Shown here: positions 52,906 to 60,722 of the stretch, piece after piece
Layout of the letters: each line of letters starts with the position of its first letter
How positions within the stretch are numbered: position 1 is the first letter of the stretch
From: Enterovibrio sp045679545
GTDB taxonomy: Bacteria > Pseudomonadota > Gammaproteobacteria > Enterobacterales > Vibrionaceae
Assembly (NCBI RefSeq): GCF_045679545.1
Contig: NZ_CP166194.1
Coordinates: 310,001 to 374,000 of the forward strand
DNA length: 64,000 bases
Reading direction: 5' to 3'
Made by a program: the position numbers and the translations under genes
Notes under the pieces: model-generated
Told to the model about the DNA's origin: nothing
What the model saw: only the letters and a program-made list of their open reading frames with translations
Database searches by the model: none

Positions 52906-54345
52906 TTAAGCCCAATGACGCTCAGCCATGTTGTCTGGTTCATTATCATTCGCGCTATAAGTGCCATAGTTTGGCTTGTTTGCTCGCATACGCATCGATG
53001 CGATACGTACCAAAGCTTCACCATGCTCACCGTCATAAGGGTAACAGCCCACTCCCGCACTGAATTTCACTGGAACGACTTGTTGATCAAAATAGAGTGG
53101 ACTCAGTTGTAGGGCTTTTTGTATCTGATTAATTTTTCGCATCGCCTGACTGCTATCACTCAAATCAAACAATATCGCAAATTCCCCGCCACTGAGGCGT
53201 GCAAACATGGTCTGGCTTGAAAGTTGAAGGCGCAGTTGGGTCGCAAGGTGTTTTAGTGCCATATCACCAATGTATTGGCCATAATTTTCATTGATGTGTT
53301 TCAGCCCGTCGATGTCCAGCACAGCAACCACAAATGGCGAAGGAGAAAAGCGCTTGTCGGCGAGTTGTGTGAAAAATTGATGACGAGATTTAGCGCCGGT
53401 TAGAACGTCATTTTGCACAGCACTTTCAAGGCGATCATTTGAATCTTTCAGCGCCTCAACGGCACTTTTTAGCTCATTGGTGCGAAATTTCAATAAGCGA
53501 TGGTAAAGCGTTAGTCCGCCTATCAGCAATACCAAAGAAGAAATGAGAATCACATAGTGGGCTTTTTTATCCAGCCAAGGCAGGGTCGCATAGATCTTGC
53601 TAGCAGGGATCCACTTGTTATAAATCGCACTAATGTCATCTGCGCTTATATTATCTAACCCTCGTTCAATCTGAGTCACTTCATTTTGCGCGCTTTTTGT
53701 CACCGCAAAATGAAGAGGAAAAGAGTAGAGCTTACGTCTTGGTGTAAACAGGCCCGTATTTCCTGAGTGGCGCATATCGTAAAGTGCGGTGGTGAGATCA
53801 TCGATAAACACATCGATTTCACCACGGTATGCCGCTTCATTCAGCGCACCAAAGGTGGGGAATAGCGCAATGTTTTTTTCCGGCAAGCGGGACAAGAGAA
53901 AGGCATGCTTGGTGCTGTCTTTAACTGAGCCAACTTTGGCAGTTCCAAGGGTATTAAAGTTCTCGAAGGGCAGGTCTTTTTGTACGAATAGACTGACGTT
54001 GTAGTGCTTGAGTGGTAACTCGCGTGAGAATGCTAAGCGTTTAGCGCGATCACCCGTATAGCCTAAGCCGCCGTGGATCACGCCTTCGTTGTTGGCTACG
54101 AATTGAAGAGACTCACTCCAAGGCAACAAATGAAAGCGCACATCAACATCGTTGGCTTTAGCATACAGGCGCCAATAGTCGACCATGATCCCATCGGGCT
54201 GCCCGTCACGGTTAATGAATGAGAAAGGTTGCCAAGTTGATGAGCCAGTGACGATCAATTGCTTTGTATCGGCAAGTGAAGCAGGCGAAACCAAAAAAAG
54301 AAACAACATTAGTGCGGTAACTACGAACTGGCGAATGCGGGGCAT
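52906..54345 (-). CDS. Periplasmic-sensor GGDEF-domain protein with degenerate active site
   Basis: This 479-residue protein starts at ATG 54345. A signal peptide (about 1-25, ending SLA) precedes a solute-binding-protein family 3 sensor (about 28-250; TGSSTWQPFSFINRDGQPDGIM). One transmembrane helix (about 264-287, YVILISSLVLLIGGLTLY), a short coiled coil and a GGDEF domain (about 315-470) follow. Metal-site Asp are kept in AVLDIDGLKHIN. The signature reads RLSGGEF, so the key third residue of GG(D/E)EF is Gly, and no RxxD inhibitory site is visible. It is therefore probably not an active diguanylate cyclase and may bind GTP or c-di-GMP as a sensor. The likely ligand is an amino acid or similar small solute, which is inference. 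Confidence 0.88.
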   Translation of the reverse strand: MPRIRQFVVTALMLFLFLVSPASLADTKQLIVTGSSTWQPFSFINRDGQPDGIMVDYWRLYAKANDVDVRFHLLPWSESLQFVANNEGVIHGGLGYTGDRAKRLAFSRELPLKHYNVSLFVQKDLPFENFNTLGTAKVGSVKDSTKHAFLLSRLPEKNIALFPTFGALNEAAYRGEIDVFIDDLTTALYDMRHSGNTGLFTPRRKLYSFPLHFAVTKSAQNEVTQIERGLDNISADDISAIYNKWIPASKIYATLPWLDKKAHYVILISSLVLLIGGLTLYHRLLKFRTNELKSAVEALKDSNDRLESAVQNDVLTGAKSRHQFFTQLADKRFSPSPFVVAVLDIDGLKHINENYGQYIGDMALKHLATQLRLQLSSQTMFARLSGGEFAILFDLSDSSQAMRKINQIQKALQLSPLYFDQQVVPVKFSAGVGCYPYDGEHGEALVRIASMRMRANKPNYGTYSANDNEPDNMAERHWA

Positions 54346-54474
54346 AAATGAACTCGAAATGACCAACCTGTCTAGATTTTCTGGCGTGGATTATACGCAA
54401 GCATCTGCATTTAGGGAATTGATTCGTGATGTTTTTGTCAATGGCTTCGGGGGTGTGAATTTGGATTTTGTGTC

Positions 54475-54506
54475 ACAAAAACAAAAGCCGCCTTTGTGGG
54501 CGGCTT
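54475..54506 (-). terminator. Terminator of the second GGDEF gene
   Basis: AAGCCGCC-CACAAA-GGCGGCTT on the minus strand is followed by TTGTTTTTGTG, 22 bp past the stop. Confidence 0.85.
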
Positions 54507-54527
54507 ACATTGTAGCGTGCATGGCAC

Positions 54528-55526
54528 TTAGAACAGCTCTACGTCATCTTCTGGTACGAGAGATTGTAATTCGCCACTGGCAATCAAATCTTCATAAAAT
54601 GCCACTTGGTTACGTCCATTTTGTTTGGCTTTATAAAGCGCCTGGTCGGCAAAGCCTAAAACGGTTATCGCATTAAGTTCCTGATCACTGATCGAGGCCG
54701 CACCCATTGAGATTGATACATCTTTGGCTTGCCCATAATCGCGCTCGTTGACTGTCTTAATAAAACCACGAACAGTGACTTCCATATCCTCGCGAGACTG
54801 CGGATGCATAATGACCACAAACTCGTCTCCTCCGTAGCGGAACAGAAGATCTTCATCGTCGAATGCTTTTTTCATCATTGCCGTGATCAGCAGAATCACT
54901 TCATCACCGAATACATGCCCTAACGCATCGTTAACCTGCTTGAAATGGTCGATGTCAAAGATGCATACCCAATGGTGGTGAGAAGGGTCATCAGTAATGC
55001 TGTTTCCCTGTATGAGAAAGCGGTCAAGCAGTAAATCAATTTTCGTCGTGAGCAACTTGCGATTATATAGCCCTGTTAGGCCATCACGTTCACTGGCAGA
55101 AATGATTTTTTGATAGTTTTCATAGATTTTTGCTAAGCCTTCAATCAGCTGGACTTCATCACCCTTTAACTGATCGCACTTGCAGAAAACCACGGCGCTA
55201 ATTTCGTCACTCTCGCCATTGATAGGCACCGCGAGGAGAGACTGGTTTTCAGAGGCAATGTATTCCACCACATTGTCACCAATAGTCACGCAATTGTGCA
55301 GCACTCGCTCAATGGCATCTTTCTCTTCTTCATAGAGAAAGATGTCTGAACATGCGACGACCATAAATTCAGGATTTGTCTCAGGATTATAATCCAACAC
55401 CAGAACCTGATTTGCCGGGGTCAATTGCAAAATTGTTGTGATGAGGCTTTCAGAAATGGTATCGGACTCCGTCTGGGCCGTAATATCGACCACCGAGTCC
55501 AGCACATCAATACTGGTAACAGTCAC
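54528..55526 (-). CDS. Diguanylate cyclase with N-terminal GAF-like sensor
   Basis: The chosen GTG start at 55526 follows AGAGAG and gives 332 residues. A TTG 66 bp upstream has no ribosome site. The N-terminal region (about 1-150) looks like a GAF-type sensor (VVEYIASENQSLLAVPINGESDEI). The GGDEF domain (about 160-315) is intact: DGLTGLYNRK, CIFDIDHFKQVNDALGH and FRYGGDEFVVIMH. The RxxD product-inhibition site is not present five residues upstream, so feedback control may be absent. It should make c-di-GMP in the cytoplasm. It has no transmembrane helix. It lies upstream of the degenerate GGDEF gene but is separated from it by a terminator. Confidence 0.9.
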   Translation of the reverse strand: MTVTSIDVLDSVVDITAQTESDTISESLITTILQLTPANQVLVLDYNPETNPEFMVVACSDIFLYEEEKDAIERVLHNCVTIGDNVVEYIASENQSLLAVPINGESDEISAVVFCKCDQLKGDEVQLIEGLAKIYENYQKIISASERDGLTGLYNRKLLTTKIDLLLDRFLIQGNSITDDPSHHHWVCIFDIDHFKQVNDALGHVFGDEVILLITAMMKKAFDDEDLLFRYGGDEFVVIMHPQSREDMEVTVRGFIKTVNERDYGQAKDVSISMGAASISDQELNAITVLGFADQALYKAKQNGRNQVAFYEDLIASGELQSLVPEDDVELF

Positions 55527-55619
55527 AATCGCATCTCTCTTATGAGTTAAGTGTCTTAAAAATAAGTATAGATGCGGTTGATTGATGCGCAATGTCTGAC
55601 CAGTGTTTCAATGCTAACA

Positions 55620-56309
55620 TTATGAAATATATTGCTTTATGATTTCATTTGGCGCGCTAAGTTCTGAGATTTCCGCGTGATAGACCACTTTTCCATCGTC
55701 TATAAACAAAACGTTATCAGCGACAGCCATGGCATCTTCAGGGTGATGAGTAACCATCAAAATGGTGATGTTTGATTGTCGAGCGAGTTGTTTTACCTGT
55801 TCTAGCATATCTTTACGCAACGAAGGATCGAGTGCAGAGAAGGGCTCATCAAGCAGCAACAGCGGACGGTTGCGAACCAGGCATCGTGCCAGTGCGACAC
55901 GTTGTTTTTGGCCGCCAGAAAGCTGCCCAGGCAATCGGTCAAGATAGCCTTCTAATCCAACTTGCTCAGTGGCTTGCTCTACGGATTTTTTATCATCGGC
56001 ATTAAGTGCCAAACGCGGACTGATGCCGAGCCCAATGTTTTCGAACACGGTTAAATGGGCGAAAAGGTTGTGCTCTTGAAACAAGATCGAAAGTGGACGC
56101 TCATGTGCAGGGGCTTGGGTGAATGTCTCGTCACCAAATTGCACACTGCCACCACTTGGCGGCAGTAAACCGCACAGCAGCGAGAGCAGGGTGCTTTTAC
56201 CCGCCCCACTTGGGCCGAGAATCGCGGTGATGGAACCTGGCGCAGATTCAAACGAAAAAGACAGTGTTTCTGCCTGATAGTGATACGACAATTCACTGAC
56301 TTTTAGCAT
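55620..56309 (-). CDS. thiQ: Thiamin ABC transporter ATP-binding protein
   Basis: This 229-residue protein has Walker A LGPSGAGKSTLLSLL (about 32-46), signature LSGGQKQRVALARCL (about 129-143), Walker B LLLLDEPFSALDP and the H-loop MVTHHPEDAMAVADN. It energises thiamin import by ThiP. The gene start overlaps the end of thiP by 17 bp. It is the last gene under the TPP riboswitch. Confidence 0.96.
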   Translation of the reverse strand: MLKVSELSYHYQAETLSFSFESAPGSITAILGPSGAGKSTLLSLLCGLLPPSGGSVQFGDETFTQAPAHERPLSILFQEHNLFAHLTVFENIGLGISPRLALNADDKKSVEQATEQVGLEGYLDRLPGQLSGGQKQRVALARCLVRNRPLLLLDEPFSALDPSLRKDMLEQVKQLARQSNITILMVTHHPEDAMAVADNVLFIDDGKVVYHAEISELSAPNEIIKQYIS

Positions 56310-57894
56310 GACGTTTTCTCGTGATCAAAGTTTCAATAAGGGCATAGCTGCCAAGGCTCAGTGCAAACAGGACAAGCGATGCTGCCGCCGCTGCATCCAT
56401 TTGGTAGCTTCCCATTAAATGGAACAAGTACAGAGGGAGAGTTTGAAAATCTTGACTGCCGACTAGGGCGATTGCGCCTAAATCTCCCGTTGATAATACG
56501 AAGCTGACGGCGAATGCGCGCGCAATGGGTGCGCTAAGGGCTCGCCATTCGATCAAACGTAGTCGGTTGAGTCCTTTGATACCAAGGCTATTACAAAGAC
56601 CATGGTATTGCTGTGCGAGCTGATAGGCTGGCTGGCTGAGTACCTTCACCACATAGGGCAAAGCCATTAAGGTATTGACTGCGAGTATTAACCAATACGG
56701 TGAACTGAAGACATCCATATGTTCACGCAGCATCAAAAATAATCCCGTCCCCAATACCACGCTAGGTACAACCAAAATGAGTGAGGCGGCCATTTCAATA
56801 CCATCGGCACGTTTTGATTGCTCTGTCAGACGCCAGAATCGGCTGGTCAGCACAATTGTCGCACCCAACACAAATGCGCAGACAGCACTGCCAAACGCCA
56901 AAGAGACAGAGTTGGCCGTTGCGCGCCATAACGCACCTTGTGTGAGTACTGACAAGGCGCTGGTGTTGATACCACTCACCAGCACCATGACGAGTGGAGG
57001 CAAAACCAACAGCGCTGAAAAACCGATCCAAACGCTATCCCATATTTTCTCGCCTCGAGAATCACAACGTTTGGGCAACAGAATGTTGCTGTCTTTACCT
57101 TGCAGGGTCACAGGCTTGGTCATGCGCTGCACCACCAGATGGAATAAACCGCAGAGAATCAATTGCCACAAGGCAAGCAGCGCACCTGTTTGCAAATCGA
57201 AATCAAAACGGATGGCCTGATAAATAGCCAGTTCAATGGTGGTTGCACCCGGGCCGCCACCGAGTGCCATTACGGCGGCAAAGCTGGTAAAGCACAACAT
57301 GAATACCAAGCCAATGGTATGGGGCAATTGCTGGCGTAAATACGGCCATTCAAGCAAGCGAAATTGATGCCATCCTCGTATCCCCAGTTGCTGCGCCAAA
57401 CGGCGTTGATCTGACGGGATTTGATCTAGGGCTTGAACCAGTAATTGAGCAGAAAAGGGCAAGTTAAAGAAAACGTGTGCGAGCAATATGCCGGGCAAGC
57501 CGTAGATGCTCACATCCCATTCCATGCCAAATAGCGGCAGCGTGTCTGCCAGCAATCCGCTTTTACCATAAATCGCCAACAGGCCAAAAACGCCGACCAA
57601 CACGGGTAGCACAAGGGTCATGGAAAACAGTTTAAGCAGCAGCGCTTTGCCTTTGAACTGACGTCGCGATAACGCATGGGCAACGGGGATCGCTAGCCCG
57701 ACAGAAAGCAGTGTGGAAAGCAGCGCTTGTTTGAAACTGAAAACAGTGACGTGTTGAAGGTAAGGATCACGCCATAGCGAGGCGACATCTAACGACGGTG
57801 CTTGAGAAAGCAAAGAAAACAACGCGGCGCTGATCAGCGCCGCGATTAACGAGGCCGAGAGAATGCCCGGCCACGTTCTAGATGGGTTTAGCAC
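56293..57894 (-). CDS. thiP: Thiamin ABC transporter permease
   Basis: This 533-residue protein starts at GTG 57894, 4 bp after the thiB stop. It has about twelve transmembrane helices in two homologous halves. Each half has the ABC permease EAA-type loop (GIRGWHQFRLLEWPYLRQQLP and GIKGLNRLRLIEWRALSAP). It imports thiamin and thiamin phosphates with ThiB and ThiQ. Length and architecture match E. coli ThiP. Confidence 0.96.
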   Translation of the reverse strand: MLNPSRTWPGILSASLIAALISAALFSLLSQAPSLDVASLWRDPYLQHVTVFSFKQALLSTLLSVGLAIPVAHALSRRQFKGKALLLKLFSMTLVLPVLVGVFGLLAIYGKSGLLADTLPLFGMEWDVSIYGLPGILLAHVFFNLPFSAQLLVQALDQIPSDQRRLAQQLGIRGWHQFRLLEWPYLRQQLPHTIGLVFMLCFTSFAAVMALGGGPGATTIELAIYQAIRFDFDLQTGALLALWQLILCGLFHLVVQRMTKPVTLQGKDSNILLPKRCDSRGEKIWDSVWIGFSALLVLPPLVMVLVSGINTSALSVLTQGALWRATANSVSLAFGSAVCAFVLGATIVLTSRFWRLTEQSKRADGIEMAASLILVVPSVVLGTGLFLMLREHMDVFSSPYWLILAVNTLMALPYVVKVLSQPAYQLAQQYHGLCNSLGIKGLNRLRLIEWRALSAPIARAFAVSFVLSTGDLGAIALVGSQDFQTLPLYLFHLMGSYQMDAAAAASLVLFALSLGSYALIETLITRKRHAKSQ

Positions 57895-57898
57895 GATG

Positions 57899-58894
57899 TT
57901 ATTTCACTAATGCGGATTGCCATTCACGGATCCAAGTGCGACGATTATCCGCGACTTTTTCAGGTGTGAACTGCAAACTTTTGCTAGGAACAGACAGGGT
58001 ATCAAAGCCTTTTGGTAACTCGACGCTCGTAACGGGATACATCCAGTTGCCTGTTGGAATCGCGTTCTGAAAACCATCACTTAAGATAAATTGCATAAAC
58101 TCATCAGCCAATTTTTGGTTGTTCGAGCTTTTCACTTTTGCCGCCACTTCCACTTGCATATAGTGGCCTTCTTCGAAGTTAGCGCTGGTGAAGTTCGGGT
58201 TTTCTTCCGCAATCAGGTGATACGCAGGGGACGTGGTGTAAGAAAGCACCATGTCGGACTCGCCGTTCAAGAACATATTGTAGGCTTCAGACCAACCTTT
58301 GGTCACCGTGACCGTTTTGCCCGCCAGTTTCTGCCATGCGCTAGCAACATGATCGCCGTAGACAGATTTCATCCACAGCATTAAGCCTTGGCCGGGTGTT
58401 GAGGTGCGCGGGTCTTGGTAGATAACGGAAATGTCATCGCGTGTTTCAACCAGATCTTTCAAGCTTTTCGGCGGGGTTTTCAGTTTGGTTTTGTCGTACA
58501 CAAACGCGAAGTAGCCATAGTCGAAAGGCACGAACGTGGTATTTTTCCAGCCATCGGGTAGCGTGACGTTTTTCACGTCCACAGTGTGCGGTGCAAGCAA
58601 GCCAGTTTTTTCCGCTTCCGCCATTAAGTTGGTGTCTAGGCCAAGCAGGATGTCAGCTTTGCTGTTTTTACCTTCAAGGCGCAGGCGATTAAGAATGGTT
58701 ACGCCATCTTCCAATGCCACTAGGTTCAAGGTGCAATCACATTGCGCTTCAAACGCTTTTTTCACCGCAGGACCCGGACCCCAATCAGCGGCAAACGAGT
58801 CGTAGGTGTAAACGGTTAACGTGTTAGAAGTATCGGCTAACGCAGGGCCCGCCATGGCCATGGTTAACATCAGGGTGGAAAATGGGATTTTCAT
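57899..58894 (-). CDS. thiB: Thiamin-binding periplasmic protein
   Basis: This 331-residue precursor has a signal peptide (about 1-20, ending PALA). The mature protein is an iron/thiamin type solute-binding protein: NTLTVYTYDSFAADWGPGPAVK, DILLGLDTNL, YGYFAFVYDK and SYTTSPAYH. It captures thiamin, thiamin phosphate and TPP in the periplasm. A GAGG ribosome site five bases before the ATG lies in a hairpin downstream of the TPP aptamer, so translation is controlled by TPP. Confidence 0.96.
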   Translation of the reverse strand: MKIPFSTLMLTMAMAGPALADTSNTLTVYTYDSFAADWGPGPAVKKAFEAQCDCTLNLVALEDGVTILNRLRLEGKNSKADILLGLDTNLMAEAEKTGLLAPHTVDVKNVTLPDGWKNTTFVPFDYGYFAFVYDKTKLKTPPKSLKDLVETRDDISVIYQDPRTSTPGQGLMLWMKSVYGDHVASAWQKLAGKTVTVTKGWSEAYNMFLNGESDMVLSYTTSPAYHLIAEENPNFTSANFEEGHYMQVEVAAKVKSSNNQKLADEFMQFILSDGFQNAIPTGNWMYPVTSVELPKGFDTLSVPSKSLQFTPEKVADNRRTWIREWQSALVK

Positions 58895-58898
58895 GGTT

Positions 58899-58922
58899 GC
58901 CTCACATCATGTTCGGCGAGGC
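58899..58922 (-). promoter_or_regulatory. Shine-Dalgarno-sequestering hairpin of the thiB riboswitch
   Basis: GCCTC (58918-58922 on the minus strand) can pair with GAGGC (58899-58903), which contains the thiB ribosome site. This would be the OFF structure of a translational riboswitch. Confidence 0.55.
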
Positions 58923-58954
58923 TGAGGGTCATTGAGTTGAGTTGCACTCCGCGA

Positions 58955-59046
58955 CATCTCATTCCTACGCCAGCATTATCTGGTTCAGGTTTATGGGTTT
59001 AGCGTTCGCAATCTCAGCCGACTTCATGTCAGCTCCCCACGAGATG
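58955..59046 (-). ncRNA. TPP (THI-element) riboswitch aptamer
   Basis: On the minus strand the P1 arms CATCTC and GAGATG close an aptamer containing GGGGAGC, the conserved CTGAGA, ACCC, and ACCTGAACCAGATAATGCTGGCGTAG-like core elements (given here in parts: CCTGA, TAATGC, GCGTAGGAA). This is the standard thiamin pyrophosphate aptamer. It precedes thiB-thiP-thiQ by 60 bp, fitting control of thiamin uptake by cellular TPP. Confidence 0.95.
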
Positions 59047-59087
59047 GTTGATATTGTAATCATCAAGGCGATGATTACCAATCATTG

Positions 59088-59894
59088 TTATGGCTTATTG
59101 AGCGACCAGTCGTAATCGTACTGGATTTTACCTGACCAGCCTTTCAGCGGCTTCCCGTCACGATATAGGTCTATCTGTTCCAAAATAGCTTGTTCATTGC
59201 GACCAAAATCAACGCCATACCAGTCGTAAATGGATGATAAGGTCAATGTATTGCCTTCAATGACGGCACCTTTGGCGCTATTGGTGAACTGTGTTGCCGC
59301 TGCATCAAGCAAAGACTCGGTGTTCTCAGCAGTAAAGGCAGTGTTGGCCAAATTCGGGCAACCAAGACTGGCGCAATTCACGGCATAATGAATGCGCGAA
59401 TCGTTCCAGATCGGACGAAGAATGCGGTGCTCAATATCATTTAATGTCAGCGATTGCCCTGCGACCGTGGTGACTTTGTCATCCCATGGGCCAAAACTTA
59501 AAAAACCACCCAGCTTGGTGATGGATTTAATGGGGTATTCATCAAGAATAAGCTTCACGGTCAGCGCATTGTACAGATTCACCCAGTAAGCAAATTGCTC
59601 GCTTTGACGATAGTTACGTGGGTCAAGTGAGGTTAAATCGGTCAGGTATTGCTCCAGTACAGCCTTGTCTTGAGCTGACACTGCGCCATAGTTGAATAGG
59701 GTATGCTGACCTTGTTCGGTCAGGTAAGAATCTAGAAGCTGTTGCCATTTGCTGTGATCGAAAGATGCTGAAGATGTTTCGTTGCTGCGATCCCAAATGG
59801 GCCATAACTCACTTTTCGGCGCAGCAAAAGCTTGACTCGACAGTAAGAGCAGTGCGGCGAATAAGGTGAGGTAACGTGGCAGAGTGTTGTGCAT
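59088..59894 (-). CDS. DUF547 domain-containing secreted protein
   Basis: This 268-residue precursor has a signal peptide (about 1-24, ending QAFA). The DUF547 core (about 75-205) shows FAYWVNLYNALTVKLILDEYPI, DIEHRILRP and the Cys-bearing VNCASLGCPNLAN. The Cys, His and Asn/Asp pattern resembles cysteine-peptidase-like folds, but no activity has been shown for the family that I know of. It is transcribed alone and ends 41 bp before the riboswitch. The role is unknown. Confidence 0.85.
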   Translation of the reverse strand: MHNTLPRYLTLFAALLLLSSQAFAAPKSELWPIWDRSNETSSASFDHSKWQQLLDSYLTEQGQHTLFNYGAVSAQDKAVLEQYLTDLTSLDPRNYRQSEQFAYWVNLYNALTVKLILDEYPIKSITKLGGFLSFGPWDDKVTTVAGQSLTLNDIEHRILRPIWNDSRIHYAVNCASLGCPNLANTAFTAENTESLLDAAATQFTNSAKGAVIEGNTLTLSSIYDWYGVDFGRNEQAILEQIDLYRDGKPLKGWSGKIQYDYDWSLNKP

Positions 59895-59930
59895 GGCTTA
59901 TCCCTAACTTGATGTGATTCAATTGACACG

Positions 59931-59983
59931 TACACCCAAGCAACCTCAGATGCTTGTTCAGCGAGAGGTTGATTGGGTTCATA
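59931..59983. repeat. Intergenic hairpin repeat, copy C
   Basis: CCCAAGCAACCTC and GAGGTTGATTGGG arms match at 12 of 13 positions, flanked by TACA and TTCATA. It shares its arms with copy B. It lies upstream of the DUF547 gene, between it and the leu operon terminator. Confidence 0.7.
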
Positions 59984-60050
59984 CCGATAGCGCTTAGATA
60001 TCAGACCTTCTCTCTTGCCGTTTTCTTTCTTTGTGTTTACGGATGACATA

Positions 60051-60079
60051 AAAAAACCGACCATCACGATCGGTTTTTA
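60051..60079 (-). terminator. Terminator of the leuABCD operon
   Basis: AAAAACCGA and TCGGTTTTT arms around CCATCACGA lie 30 bp after the leuD stop. Confidence 0.85.
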
Positions 60080-60110
60080 TAGCAGTTATACTCTTTTAGT
60101 GCCGAGTGGC

Positions 60111-60713
60111 TTACGCCAAAAACGCCGGGATCTTCGCTTCGTATTCGGCAATTTTGTCTTCATGTTGCAGTGTCAGGCCAATGCTATCGAGACCTTCCAG
60201 CAAACAATGACGACGGAAATCGTCGATTTTAAACGAATAGACCTTGTCACCCGCAGTCACCGTTTGCGCTTCCAGATCCAAGGCGATTTCTGCCCCATCG
60301 TTGGCTTCAACAAACGCAAACAACTCGTCAACTTCCGCTTCTGTTAATTGCACTGGCACCATCTGGTTGTTGATGGAATTACCGTAGAAAATATCGGCAA
60401 AGCTGGGTGCAATCATCACTTGGAAGCCAAAATCGGCCAGTGCCCAAGGGGCGTGCTCGCGCGATGAACCACAACCAAAGTTTTCACGAGCAAGCAAAAC
60501 GCTCGCGCCCTTGTAGCGAGGCTGGTTCAGCACAAACTCAGGGTTGTCCTGTGTGCCGGCTTCATCGAGGAAACGCCAATCGTGGAATAGGTGCTTACCA
60601 AAACCCGTGCGATTTACTTTCTGCAAAAATTGCTTTGGAATGATCGCGTCGGTGTCGACGTTCGCCGCGTCCAGTGGTGCCACCAGACCAGTATGTTGTT
60701 TAATTCCTGACAT
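60111..60713 (-). CDS. leuD: 3-isopropylmalate dehydratase small subunit
   Basis: This 200-residue protein has the LeuD swivel domain: GLVAPLDAANVDTDAIIPKQFL, LLARENFGCGSSREHAPWAL and SFADIFYGNSINNQ. With LeuC it isomerises 2-isopropylmalate to 3-isopropylmalate. It starts 9 bp after leuC and ends the operon. The length matches E. coli LeuD (201). Confidence 0.97.
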   Translation of the reverse strand: MSGIKQHTGLVAPLDAANVDTDAIIPKQFLQKVNRTGFGKHLFHDWRFLDEAGTQDNPEFVLNQPRYKGASVLLARENFGCGSSREHAPWALADFGFQVMIAPSFADIFYGNSINNQMVPVQLTEAEVDELFAFVEANDGAEIALDLEAQTVTAGDKVYSFKIDDFRRHCLLEGLDSIGLTLQHEDKIAEYEAKIPAFLA

Positions 60714-60722
60714 GGTGATTCC

